From the NCBI GenBank assembly GCA_030789695.1, contig CM061134.1, forward strand, positions 62,193,334 to 62,257,333: a stretch of DNA of 64,000 nt. Direction: 5' to 3'. The notes under the pieces were generated by a model. That model made no database searches. It worked only from the letters and a program-made list of their open reading frames with translations, and was not told the DNA's origin. This stretch comes from Scilla litardierei. Taxonomy: Eukaryota > Streptophyta > Magnoliopsida > Asparagales > Asparagaceae. The translations under genes and the position numbers were made by a program. This document shows, one piece after another, positions 33,678 to 45,265 of the stretch. Within the stretch, counting starts at the first letter, position 1, and each line of letters opens with the position of its first letter.

Positions 33678-34175
33678 GATAGCAATCTAGTCGGTCGGCA
33701 AAGCTTCTTGAACCGACTAGAATGCCTTGCTCAATTTCAGCTCACTTACTATTTACAGTTAGTCGGTCCAAGACGGTTCACTGACCGACTAGTTGTGAAA
33801 CTAGTCGGTTAGGAATTCTTCTTAGACCGACTAGTTGAGCTTCTACTGTTCAGCCTAACTTACTGTTTACAGTTAGTCGGTCAAAGCACAACGACCGACC
33901 GACTAGTTGAGAAACTGGTCGGTTAGAAGTTGTTCTTAAACCGACTAGCTGTATTTGAACTCAGCCTATTTTATTTCATCTCTTAGTCGGTCAAAGAACA
34001 CTCACTGACCGACTAGTTGTGAAACTAGTCGGTTGGTAAGTCTTCTTGGACCGACTAGTTCTCTATTGTCTGAACTTCTTCCTTTGGCTGTTCACCTCTT
34101 AGTCGGTTCATGTTGTTTCACCGACCGACTAGTTGATGAACTAGTCGGTCAGTGGTCCTTCTTTGACCGACTAGT
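33678..34175. repeat. CCGACTAG/CTAGTCGG palindrome array in E6 5' LTR
   Basis: Units of about 105-130 bp, each with TTAGTCGGTC, then GACCGACTAG, a TTGTGAA spacer, CTAGTCGGT, a spacer with TTCTT, and GACCGACTAG. Adjacent words form stem-loops of 8-12 bp. The array ends about 65 bases before the TATA box. The 3' LTR has one unit fewer. Confidence 0.87.
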
Positions 34176-34240
34176 CTGCTTCAGAATAGAGCCGTTGGAG
34201 CATTAAATGCCACGAATTTTGCTCTCTCTTTCCTATATCC

Positions 34241-34248
34241 TATATATA
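34241..34248 (+). promoter_or_regulatory. TATA box of E6 5' LTR
   Basis: TATATATA in CCTATATATACT, after the palindrome array and a short spacer. Same at 44532-44539 in the 3' LTR. Confidence 0.7.
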
Positions 34249-34972
34249 CTTGTAGTGCTGCTTTCATAGCATTCAAGGCTGATATTTATTGAAGTTTAGA
34301 TATCAAAGAGAAGCAATTAATTCTCATTCAAAGCTCTTTCATTTCTCACTTGAATCTCTCCCTCACTCTTATTTCAAAAGAGAGATTCATTGATTGTGAG
34401 CCTTCCAAGCCAAGAGCTTGATCCAAGGTCACCAACATCCTCCTAGGCCTCCATTGCTGGTCTACATCTTGGAGCTAGGGTTTAGTGCCTTCATCTTCCA
34501 CAAAATCCTCTTTGCCCTAAATCGTAAGTTTTACTCAAGGCATAGGTTTTTGTGGTAAGCATTTCATATTTCAATTTACTTTGAATATTGCAAGTTTTAC
34601 TCTCGGTTGTGAGAGTTTGTTTGTGATCCCGGGTTGTGGGAGTCACAATTTCATTTGTGTATGATTTGATCTTGTAGAGGTTTCTACAAGTATTTCATAG
34701 TGCAAATTTGAGTTAGAAGTTTCTAACTCAAGTATCCGGAGGGGATCCGGGTGTTTGGGACGTAGGATCACCGGGAACAAGTCGGGGAGACTTGGGTGGA
34801 TCCGAACCCGTTATATCGTCTGTTTACGATTGCATTTCTTTGTTGTCTATATTTACATTTCCGCATTTTTGGATGAGTTTGCAAGATAATTAGGAATTAT
34901 CTTCTTAATTATTTTAAAGTACTATTCACCCCCCTCTAGTACTTGTGCAGTAGCTACGTAGAGCATTACATT

Positions 34973-34984
34973 TGGTATCAAAGC
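34973..34984 (+). other. E6 primer binding site (initiator tRNA-Met type)
   Basis: TGGTATCAAAGC starts 2 bases after the LTR. It differs by one base from TGGTATCAGAGC, the complement of the plant initiator tRNA-Met 3' end used by most plant copia elements. Confidence 0.85.
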
Positions 34985-34997
34985 TAAGTACATAGCT

Positions 34998-37241
34998 ATG
35001 TCTTCCAACGACAACAAAACCGTTCGTCCGCCTTCAGACTACAGCACCTTTAGGAACCGTGAAGGAGCTTCTTCGGTGATGGAAGGACACTCCTCGACTA
35101 GGACTCCCTTCTTCAACGGTACCAATTACGGGTACTGGAAATGCCGGATGGAAACTTTTCTTCGGAGCGCTTCACTATGGAGAGCCACGTTGACGGAGTA
35201 CTTCGAGCCCGAAGAAGAAGATTTCGCTAAGTGGACTCCCGCGAAGGTCACCGCGGAGGTAACCAATGCCAAGACAATGAACGCCTTGCAATGTGCTTGG
35301 GAGCCCGAGGACTTCAACAAGATATGCACATGTAAGAGTGCATATCAAATATGGAACTCTCTTCTCATCTTGCATGAAGGAACGAGTAGGGTAAGAGACT
35401 CCAAACTCACCGTTGTTAATAAAGATTACGAGTTATTTCATATGCAACAGGGTGAGAAGATGAAGGAGTACTATGCTCGCTTCGTCGACATTACAAATGA
35501 ATTGGAGGCTCTTGGAAAGACCAACACCCAAAAGGAGAAAGTCTCGAAGATCATTGACGGACTTCCTTCTTGTTGGGAGAAGCGTACCTTCGCCATCGAG
35601 GAAGGTAACGATATGAACAAATATACCGTTGTTCAACTAATGGGTACCTTGATGTCTTATGAGGTACGCAAGGATAGCAAGATGAAGATGCAAAACAAGA
35701 TGAAGTCTTACTTGAAGCAAGACGAGCCAAAGAAAAAGGCGATTGCGTTCAAGACCGCTCCATCTACATCTACATCTACCGATGATGAAGACTCGGAAGA
35801 CGAATTGGACTTAAAATCTATTGCCCTCATGGCAAATAAGTTCAACCGATTCTTCTGGAAAGGTAATTTCAAGAACAAATCTAAATTTAGTTCTTCTAAT
35901 GCATCCACTCCTTTGTGTTTCAAATGCAACAAGCCAGGACATATGAAAGCGGATTGTCCTCAAAACAAGCACAAGGAGAAGTGGAAGGCGCCAAAGTTCG
36001 ACAAGTCAAGGAAGTACAAGAAAGGGTACATGAAAGGGCTTGTCGGGACATTCACCGACTCCGACGAGGACTCCTCAAGTGGAGAGTCGGACGATGAGTA
36101 AGTGGAGCAAGCACACATGTGCTTCATGGCAAGCGAGGAACATGATCAAGGATCTTCCTCCGATGATAGCGAGGATGAAGGCGATGAGGTAACAATGGAT
36201 GAACTTAGATTAGCTAACGAGCAAATATGGTCTAAGTACTCTAAATTAGTAAATAGGTATACTAAGATAAAAGATGAGTTAGCTAGCATCCAAACCTTGC
36301 CTAAACCTATCATCATCATCAACGACACCGTTGTTGAAGATTTGAGAAATGAGATTGTAAATCTCAAATCTCAACTTGAGCATGTTCATATCGAGGAATC
36401 GGATGAACATGAGATGGCGGATTTGATTTCTCGAAACTTAACTTTGAGTATTGAGAATGAGAATCTCAAGTCTCGTGTTTGTGTACTCACATCGCAAGTG
36501 TCCACTTTGGATGCTTCTATACATTCTCTTACCGAGAAGTATGAGTGCACATTAGGCCGAATTAATAAATTCAATAAAGGTAAGGACCATTTGGATAATA
36601 TCCTAAATGACTTACCTCCGGCCAATTACCACATTGGCTTGGGGTATAAGATGGGAAATTCATCCAAGTCGGGCACTACCTTTGTTAGGCCAACTTCCGA
36701 TGCCTCAACGAGTGGGAGCAAACACTCTATTGGTAGTTCATCTACCAATGGTGCTTCCACCTCGTACACACCCTCATTTGGAAAGAAACCCACTTTGGGT
36801 GGACCTCCAAAGAAGGGTCATGCTTATATGTACACCAATACCATGCCACGTAGGAACACACATCCTACTCCACATGTTCACACATATGATGATTTTTATG
36901 CACCACATCCACGAGCACGTGCACACCATGTAAGACACCCTCACGCACGTGTTCCTCCACATGCATATGTTCACCCACATCATCGTATGAACAATTATCA
37001 TCATGCACCATTTCATCATGTGCCATATGCCTATCCACGACATGCATCACGTAGAAATCAACAACGCATGCATGCTCCCAATAGGAATAAGGCTCCCAAA
37101 ATCTTCACTATTTGGAGCCCGAAGAACACAAGCATGAATGAAAAACAAGCTTACATGAATTCTTATTTTATGAATGTCGTGCATAATGATGATTTCATTG
37201 GGAAGTCTAAGTCCAATTGGACTTGGCTTCCAAAGGTCTAA
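34998..37241 (+). pseudogene. E6 gag, one in-frame nonsense codon
   Basis: 747 codons in one frame with TAA at 36099-36101 (codon 368). A UBN2-type copia gag domain covers about codons 35-230 (FFNGTNYGYWKCRME, AYQIWNSLLILHEGTSRV, KIIDGLPSCW). A zinc knuckle CFKCNKPGHMKADC lies near codon 306. After the nonsense codon come an acidic patch, coiled-coil heptads (about 36190-36600), and an unusual histidine-rich stretch around 36880-37030 (for example HHAPFHHV). The ATG at 34998 follows the primer site by 13 bases. The long C-terminal extension is typical of SIRE gag. Confidence 0.9.
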
Positions 37242-37300
37242 TCTTTTAGGACCCAATGACCTTGGGTACCATGGAATGATATGTTTATCTTTAGGTACTC

Positions 37301-40300
37301 AAGAAAAAGAAACGGAGCAATAAATCCAAATTTAGCTCCAAGAATAATTGGATACTCGATAGCGGGTGTTCAAAACACATGACGGGTGACGCTCAATTGC
37401 TCTCCGGAGTGGTGCCCATTGCAAATGGAAACCGAGTCGTCTTTGGAGGCAACGAGAGCGGAACCATCATAGGTGTTGGCAAAGTGGGTAATCCTTCTAA
37501 ACCACTAATAAGTGATGTTTACCTTGTTAAAGGATTAAACCACAATCTTATTTCAATAAGCCAACTTTGTGACAAAGGTTACAAAATTAGCTTTGCGAAA
37601 GGAATGTGCCATATTTTGAATAAAAATACTAATGATGTATTATTCTCTGGAACACGCCATAAGGATATTTATATATTAGATCTTCCAAAATCACATGATC
37701 AATGTCTCATTGCCAACACAAGTGAACAACACTTATGGCATCGACGTTTTGGTCATGTGAACTTTGGAACACTTTTTAAGCTTTCCAAGTTAAATTCTAT
37801 TAGAGGCTTCCCTAAGCTTGTCTTTCAAAAGAAAATCTTTTGTGACTCGTGTCAACGAGGCAAGCTTCCAAAATCGTCTTTTAAACCTAAGAAAAGCATT
37901 TCTTCTAAGCGGCCTCTAGAGCTTTTACATCTAGATCTTTTTGGGCCAACTAGAGTTGCTTCATTAGGAAGTGCAAGATATGGACTTGTCATCGTTGATG
38001 ACTTTTCTAGATTTACTTGGGTATTTTCCTTAAGTAATAAAAATGATGATTTTGAAAACTTCACAATATTTGTTAAGAAAGTACAAAATCTCATTGGAAC
38101 CACCATTGTCACTATTCGTAGTGATCATGGAGGGGAATTTGAGAATGAGTCTTTCTCAAATTTTTGTGATGAAGTTGGTATTACTCACACCTTCTCTTTC
38201 CCTCGCGCACCTCCTCAAAATGGTGTTGTTGAGAGGAAGAATAGGACGCTAGTGGAATGTGCTCGCACTATGCTTGATGATAGCCAACTTGGCCATCAAT
38301 TTTGGGCGGAAGCGGTACATACCAATTGCTATGTGTTTAATAGGATACTTTTGAGGCACTGCACCAAACAAACTTGTTATGAATTGTTGTTTGGTAGATT
38401 GCCTCAAGTTAAACATTTTCGAGTTTTCGGTGCAAAATGTTTTATTAAAAACGCGTATGGGAGTTTGGACAAATTTGATCCAAAATCCGATGAGGGGATA
38501 TTTGTTGGATATTCCTCCCGTAGCAAAGCCTACCGGATATACAACAAACGAACCTCAATGATCGAGGAATCACTTCATGTTTCATTTAATGAAGGTTTTG
38601 TCCCTACTAGAATTACTAATGATGATGACTCCATGGATGTCCTATGTGATTCTATTGGTAATTCTAATTCTATTGATTCTAATGTTACTAACCCTACTAA
38701 TGAATCTTTTGAGAATATTCCTAGTGATCAGGGAATTCCCAAACGGCTTCATACCGTTCGTGACCATCCTCATGAGCAAGTCATTGGCAACATCCTTGAT
38801 AGTGTCAAGACGAGATCTCAAGTCAACTACTTCGCTCATTGTGCCTTTGCCTCCTCAATAGAGTCAAAGAATATTAACGAAGCTTGCGAAGATAGTGCTT
38901 GGATCCTTGCCATGGAGGAGGAACTCATTCAATTTGAGCGGAATGAAGTTTGGGAGCTTGTTCCTTTGCCATCGAAGAACCACACCGTTATATGAACGAA
39001 GTGGGTTTTCAAGAACAAGACCGACGAAAACCAAATCGTCGTCTGGAACAAAGCCCGGTTAGTAGCTCAAGGCTATCGGCAAGAGGAAGGTATTGATTTC
39101 GAAGAATCCTTTGCTCCGGTAGCTAGATTAAAATCTATTAGATTATTGTTATCTTTTGCATGCCATAAAGATTTTAAAATCTTTCAAATGAATGTAAAAA
39201 GTACGTTTTTAATCGGAGATGTTGTTGAGGAAGTTTATGTTTCTCAACCTCCGGGTTTTATAAATGAAAAATTTCCAAATCACGTTTTCAAACTTAAGAA
39301 AGCACTTTACGGTTTGAGACAAGCTCATCGAGCTTGGTATGACCGTCTAAAGAATTTCCTTTTGGATTTGGGTTTTAAAATGGGAGAAGTTGATTCTACA
39401 TTATTTGTTAAGTATTCGAATAATGATATTATTTTAGTTCAGATTTATGTTGATGATATCATTTTCGGTGCTACTAACTTCACTCTTTGCGAAGAGTTTT
39501 CTAATGTTATGAAGGATCAATTTGAGATGAGCCACATGGGTGAGCTCAAATATTTCTTAGGTCTCCAAATTCGCCAAATGAATGATGCAATCTTCATCCA
39601 CCAAACCAAGTACACGGTGGAGGTTGCTAAAGCGATTTGGAATGGAGAATGCCTCCGGGAAGAAGACTCCAATGAGCACTACAACTCATCTTGATAAAGA
39701 TACGGGCGGAAAAGATGTAGACATTCGTCTATATCGAGGTATGATAGGTAGTTTATTATATCTTACCGCTAGTAGGCCCGATATTATGTTTGCCGTATGT
39801 GTATGTGCTCGTTATCAGTCTCAACCTAAGGAATCTCACTTAGTAGCGGTAAAACATATTTTCCGTTATTTAAGTTACACACTTGACTTTGGATTACTTT
39901 ATCCAAAGTCTAGCACATATGAGTTAATCTCATATAGTGACGCAGATTATGCGGGATGCAAATCCGACAGGAAAAGTACTAGTGGCACTTGCCATTTTAG
40001 ATGAAATTCTCTTGTCTCTTGGTTTTTCCAAGAAGCTGAATTTCGTATCACTTTCAACCACCGAGGCGGAATATATTACCGCCGGTGCTGCGTGTGCTCA
40101 GGTTCTTTGGATGAGACACACTCTTAAAGACTTTGGTATAAACTATGATACTTGCCCTATCATGGTGGACAACCAAAGTGCAATATGTCTCTCTAAGAAT
40201 CCGGTACACCATTCCCGTTCTAAACACATAGATGTCCGACACCATTTCTTAGATGATCATGTTGCTAAAAAGGACATCATTTTAGTGTACGTTGAAACCC

Positions 40301-40398
40301 AGAAGCAAATCGCCGATATTTTCACGAAACCACTCAAGGAAGACTCCTTTGTGCGGTTGCGTCGAGAATTGGGGATTATGGGTGAATCTGAGATTTAG
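37301..40398 (+). pseudogene. E6 pol: protease, integrase, RT, RNase H
   Basis: The polyprotein lies in a different frame from gag. Protease: WILDSGCSKHMTGD at 37345. Integrase: HLWHRRFGHVNF with CDSCQRGK as zinc finger, then LHLDLFGPT, SDHGGEFEN and NGVVERKNR as the DDE set, and the GYSSRSKAYRIYN end. [32 protein letters not shown]. RNase H: DADYAGCKSDRKSTSG, STTEAEYIT, IDVRHHFLDD, DIFTKPL, stop 40396-40398. Lesions are TGA at 38993-38995 between integrase and RT, a frameshift near 39640-39690, and another near 40000. Domain order integrase before RT is that of copia. Confidence 0.92.
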
Positions 40399-40647
40399 GA
40401 TTCATTTTGTTCAATAATCGTGCATGATATTAAAATTTCTTTATATATTCTCATGCTAGATTAATTGAGATTTTCTGGATTTTTGGTTGAATTTTCGGAA
40501 TTTACGCTCGAATTATTCATGAACGTCGTATTTAAGATTTTCGATGTTTTATGGGGTAGTATAATGATTAATGAGAGTATTACGATGTTTCGTCCAAGTG
40601 CGATTAGGAGAGAACTCAAAATTTCTGATTTTCAAATTTTTGGACTC

Positions 40648-40922
40648 TGTTAGTCGGTTCATGTTCACTGACCGACCGACTAGATTCAGTTCTAGTCGGT
40701 CAGTGAATGAACGCAGACCGACTAACTTAAGCCCTAATTTTGGCTTCAGTTACTGTTTGCACTTAGTCCGTTCAAGCTCATTGGCCGACCGACTAGATCG
40801 TCATCTAGTCGGTCAGCGCATGAACTGTGACCGACTAAATGCTCAGGGGCTGCTTTGGTCTTTTCGCATTCCAATCGACTTATTCTTGCCCGCACCGATT
40901 AGAATTCATTCTAATCGGTGCA
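40648..40922. repeat. Second CCGACTAG/CTAGTCGG array, between pol and the accessory gene of E6
   Basis: GACCGACCGACTAG and CTAGTCGGTCAG pairs at about 40670-40705 and 40782-40815, with single words at 40648, 40714 and 40828. A variant stem CACCGATTAGAAT-TC-ATTCTAATCGGTG lies at 40894-40921. The words are those of this element's LTR. The accessory gene ATG is about 260 bases further on. Confidence 0.83.
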
Positions 40923-41181
40923 AGCTTGTCTCTCTCAGCCTAAACCCTCGAAACCCTTCGACTTCCTCCGTCGATTTCGTCGTTTTTCGGCCGTTTTCTG
41001 ACCATCTCCGGCCGTGGATCTCTCCTATCTCCTCCCTAGGTATATCTCATCCCTCTTTCACAGCTCCTAGGGTTCACTTCTAGGTCTAAATTCGATTTTC
41101 AGTTCGGCCCAGGGTTTGTTCTAGGGTTCTATTTCGACCGAGCTTTCGATCTCGTTTGTTTACGCGTGTCTCGTCTCGATT

Positions 41182-42731
41182 ATGGCGAAGACACGCATCC
41201 CAATCGAACCCTCGCTTCCTTCACCCATGACCGTAGAGTCTCCGTCTACGGACCCCCCCGCAACCCAAACACCGTTCCAAATCGACCCATCCATCGTCTT
41301 CCTCGCCTCCTCTTAAGAAGAAGAGGACGGCGATCGCTAAGCCTAGATCTCAGCCCAAGCCTAGGAAGCAGACCGTGTCTCCAGCTTCATTCCGTGCACC
41401 CACTCCTCCAGCTGATTCTGACTCCGACACGGAATATATTCCAGAGTCCGAGCCTACCGCTAAGGATCCTACTCCTCCACCTCGATCTAGCACTCGTCAG
41501 CCTAAGGGGAAGGCTCCCATGCCAGTAGGCGGTGTCGATATATCGTTATGTCACGATGACCCGTTGTGTCTCGCGGCATACAATCGTATCAAACACTGTC
41601 CACTGTTATTGGAGCACTTCGTTCAGTTCTCCGACTTCCCACATCTAGCCGATCTCCTTTCTCATAGTGGTCTTATAGATTATCTTCGCCATGACCCGAA
41701 GGCGAATCCACACCCATACCCCCGTCTAGTCAAGCTTTTCTATGCGAACCGCGTTCGCGGTCAGTATGACGAGACCCATTCCATTGAGACGACTTTCTTG
41801 GGGACACCGATAGTCCTCACGGCAGAAATCTTAGGGGATTTGATTGGTGTTTCCTCTTCTGGCCTTCTTCCAGCCGATATCTTTATCGATGACATTTCTG
41901 CTCTTGATCAGGCCATGCTCTCCGAGATGTTTCATGTTATCCCTCCTGCCATGATTGGCGTCCCTTCAAAATCTTTCAAGCCCAACGCTTGGGTCTTGAA
42001 TCTTATCCCGAAGTCGTGCCTCCTTCCGAAGTACGGCTCATCGAGCTTGCCATCCCAGCCATTTCTTAAGCTGATCTACGCTCTCTTCATGGGGAGCAAG
42101 ATCAATTGGGTTAGGATTATTCTTGATAAGATGGATTCTTTCGAGTGTATCCGAAAATCCACGAAATCTGCTCACATCCCATACCCTTGCCTTCTGACAC
42201 TTGTCTTTCGTCACTTTGGTGTCCCTCTCCCTCCCGATGATGAGCGTCCTCTTGGTCCCCCTCTGAATGCGACGGCCGTCAAGAAGTCTCTTGCGGCGCT
42301 TCGTCACGTTCAGAGGACGACCCCTTCAGCCTCTGCTTCAGCTGCTCCTCCACCTCCTACTCCTACTCTCGCTACGTGTGGAGTCTCGTTGTGCTCGTTC
42401 TGAGGCGATGCTAGCTCGCATTTGCTCTCACTTGGGCATTGAGATTCCTCCGTCTATTTCTGACGAGGAGGAGATGGATGAGGATGAGCTCCAGGAGCTC
42501 GTTGGATCTGCTGCTCGTGCCCCAGAGGGTACGTCTGTTGCTGCTACTACTTCTACCGGTGCTCCCGAGGGCACACATGCTGCCACCGTTCCTCCGGTGG
42601 ATACTTCGTCTGGTGCTCCCGAGGCAACTCCTGTTGCGACACTCCCATCTGTGGACACTCCCGTTGACCCGGTGACCACCACCCCTCCTGCAGAACCTGC
42701 TGTTGCTGCTGACCCTGCCTCCACCTCCTGA
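41182..42731 (+). pseudogene. E6 env-position accessory protein, two frameshifts
   Basis: The gene most likely starts at ATG 41182 (MAKTRIPIEPSLPSP). It shifts frame near a run of seven C at about 41250, and again near 42370, where the open frame ends in a premature TGA at 42401-42403. The N-terminus is disordered and basic (PLKKKRTAIAKPRSQ). A folded region (about 41530-42300) shows YPRLVKLFYANRVRG, ILGDLIGV, LIYALFMGSKINW and LLTLVFRHFGVPLP, resembling the domain that databases call putative plant transposon protein. The C-terminal piece has DEEEMDEDELQ followed by Ala/Thr/Pro-rich repeats of an EGT or EAT type. No signal peptide or membrane span is evident. SIRE-type elements have an ORF in this place, often called env-like; its function is not known. 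Confidence 0.75.
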
Positions 42732-43646
42732 GCCTGCTTGGAGGACTCTCCCTATGCACTTTGGATGATATATCCTGTTGTGAGAGAGTGGGGTAGAATA
42801 GCTTGGGTGGTTATGACTTTTGATGTATTTTTGATGTTTTGATGATACACTCTTGATGTATGTTCATTTTGATGTATGTGCGATTTTTGTTGTATAATGT
42901 GCTCCGATCATTCGATCGTGTTTCTGTATGTTGGCAGATGTATACTGTTGATGTATCCATGTTTGATATATATATATATACATCGTTTTGCCTTTTACTT
43001 CTTTTGTGCACGTTATAATTTGTCTCTGATCTTGACTTCGTCGCTCGACGATTACTCTTGAATTAATAGAAATTATTTCTATGAAAACATAGAATTGTTT
43101 TCCATACACTTAATTCATCAAGAATGTTGATATTGGAGAGTATATTCCATAACTCAATACGAGAAATTAATTTGAGTTTTGATGATTTTATTTTTCGATT
43201 TTCGACTATGGTCTCGTTGGCACGCTTTGATTTACTTCGTATTTTCCTTTGGTGTCATTTGGACCATGGTCGTATTCTTCGACTCCCATGCTTTTATTTG
43301 TAGCCATTGTTGTTGTCGTTGATCTCCTCCCGCTCTTTTTGCTTATGCCAAAGGGGGAGAGAATTAATAATGACGATGTGCTAAATGATAATTCAAAGCA
43401 ATTTACCGTGAATCTAATTTGATGTGTTAGATTCAGGGGGAGTTAAGATATAAAAATGGATTTCAAATCCGAAATTTCAATAATTGGATTCTCATTTTAT
43501 ACTTTACTCGTATGCTTGATGCGTATGATTATTATTTATTTTGGAATTAACGTGTCATCAATGCAGGGGGAGTAAGTAAATTTCATTTGAATCATTATTT
43601 TTTATTATTTTTTATGTTGGTTTGTCAACACCAAAAAGGGGGAGAA
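42732..43646 (+). other. E6 3' non-coding region with polypurine tract
   Basis: AT-rich with repeated GATGTAT words (42830-42960) and no gene. Several GGGGGAG purine tracts occur (43352, 43436, 43566). The last, AAAAAGGGGGAGAA at 43633-43646, adjoins the 3' LTR. Confidence 0.75.
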
Positions 43647-45265
43647 TGTTGAGTATTGATTCCCCGGTTTTGGGTTTTGATGATGAACAAACATAAATAT
43701 CGTGAACTAACTCTTTGTGAGCGCAGTTATGGAGATCATCACCAAATTTCTCTGAACATCAAAAGCGACGTCTCGAGACTTCTCAAATCGCATGATCGTA
43801 TGATTGAAGCTTCGTTGAAGCTCAAGGACCATTATTGAAGTCAAGAGATTCGGAATGAAGTGTTTGAAGACGGTTCGTCAAGTTTTATTTATAGTCTTCT
43901 AGCTTCGTTTCGTAGATTGTTAAGCCTTGAGTAGGTCTTACGTTTTAATCTTCATAACGCTCATATCTTAGAGCTAGGATCTTATTAGAAGCCCATACAA
44001 ACTTTCCCGAAGCTTCGCGCTTCGATTCGCGGCTTCTTGTGCATGTTAGTTGGTTCAAGAAGAAGAACCAACCGACTAGATAGCAATCTAGTCGGTCGGC
44101 AAAGCTTCTTGAAGCGACTAGAATGCCTTGCTCAATTTTAGCTCACTTACTGTTTACAGTTAGTCGGTCCAAGAAGGTTCACCGACCGACTAGTTGTGAA
44201 ACTAGTCGGTTAGGAATCCTTCTTAGACCGACTAGTTGAGCTTCCACTGTTCAGCCTAACTTACTGTTTACAGTTAGTCGGTCAAAGCACAACGACCGAC
44301 CGACTAGTTGTGAAACTAGTTGATTGGCAAGTCTTCTTGGACCGACTAGTTCTCTATTGTCTGAACTTCTTCCTTTGGCTGTTCACCTCTTAGTCGGTTC
44401 ATGTTGTTTCACTGACCGACTAGTTGATGAACTAGTCGGTCAGTGGTCCTTCTTTGACCGACTAGTCTGCTTCAGAATAGAGCCGGTGGAGTATTAAATG
44501 CCACGAATTTTGCTCTCTCTTTCCTCTATCCTATATATACTTGTAGTGCTGCTTTCATAGCATTCAAGGCTGATATTTATTGAAGTTTAAAGATCAAAGA
44601 GAAGCAATTAATTCTCATTCAAAGCTCTTTCATTTCTCACTTGAATCTCTCCCTCACTCTTATTTCAAAAGAGCGATTCATTGATTGTGAGCCTTCCAAG
44701 CCAAGAGCTTGATCCAAGGTCACCAACATCCTCCTAGGCCTCCATTGCTGGTCTACATCTTGGAGCTAGGGTTTGATGCCTTTATCTTCCACAAAATCCT
44801 CTTTGCCCTAAATCGTAAGTTTTACTCAAGGCATAGGTTTTTGTGGTTAGCATTTCATATTTCAATTTACTTTGAATATTGCAAGTTTTACTCTCGGTTG
44901 TGATAGTTTGTTTGTGATCCCGGGTTGTGGGAGTCACAATTTCATTTGTGTATGATTTGATCTTGTAGAGGTTTCTACAAGTATTTCATAGTGCAAATTT
45001 GAGTTAGAAGTTTCTAACTCAAGTATCTGGAGGGGATCTGGGTGTTTGGGACGTAGGATCACCGGGAACAAGTCGGGGAGACTTGGGTGGATCCGAACCC
45101 GTTATATCATCTGTTTGTGATTGCATTTCTTTGTTGTCTATATTTACATTTCCGCATTGTTGGTTGAGTTTGCAAGATAATTAGGAATTATCTTCTTAAT
45201 TATTTTAAAGTACTATTCATCACCCCCCCTCTAGTACTTGTGCAGTAGCTACGTAGGGCATTACA
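43647..45265 (+). repeat. E6 3' LTR
   Basis: 1619 bp. It aligns throughout with 33246-34970 except for a loss of roughly 105 bp inside the palindrome array (here about 44073-44465). The junction falls between two GACTAGTTG words. Confidence 0.92.

Larger units (their letters stand above)
33246..34970 (+). repeat. E6 5' LTR
   Basis: 1725 bp. It carries about four units of the CCGACTAG/CTAGTCGG array (33678-34175), a TATA box at 34241-34248 and a U5 that ends just before the primer site. Confidence 0.93.
33246..45265 (+). mobile_element. E6: SIRE/Maximus-type copia retrotransposon with a 3' accessory gene
   Basis: LTRs start TGTTGAGTATTGA and end GCATTACA (33246-34970, 1725 bp; 43647-45265, 1619 bp). 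Flanks AATGT (33241-33245) and AAGGT (45266-45270) are a target duplication with one change. Removing E6 makes the E5 RT contiguous in frame. The primer site TGGTATCAAAGC and polypurine tract AAAAAGGGGGAGAA are typical of SIRE elements. Gag, protease-integrase-RT-RNase H and an env-position ORF are present, each with a few disabling mutations. It is the youngest element of the central nest by position. Confidence 0.94.

Noticed and set aside
41375..42403. Intact 342-codon accessory ORF in E6
   Set aside because: The first Met of this frame is internal; the gene starts at 41182 and changes frame at a C run, and the end is a premature stop after a second shift.
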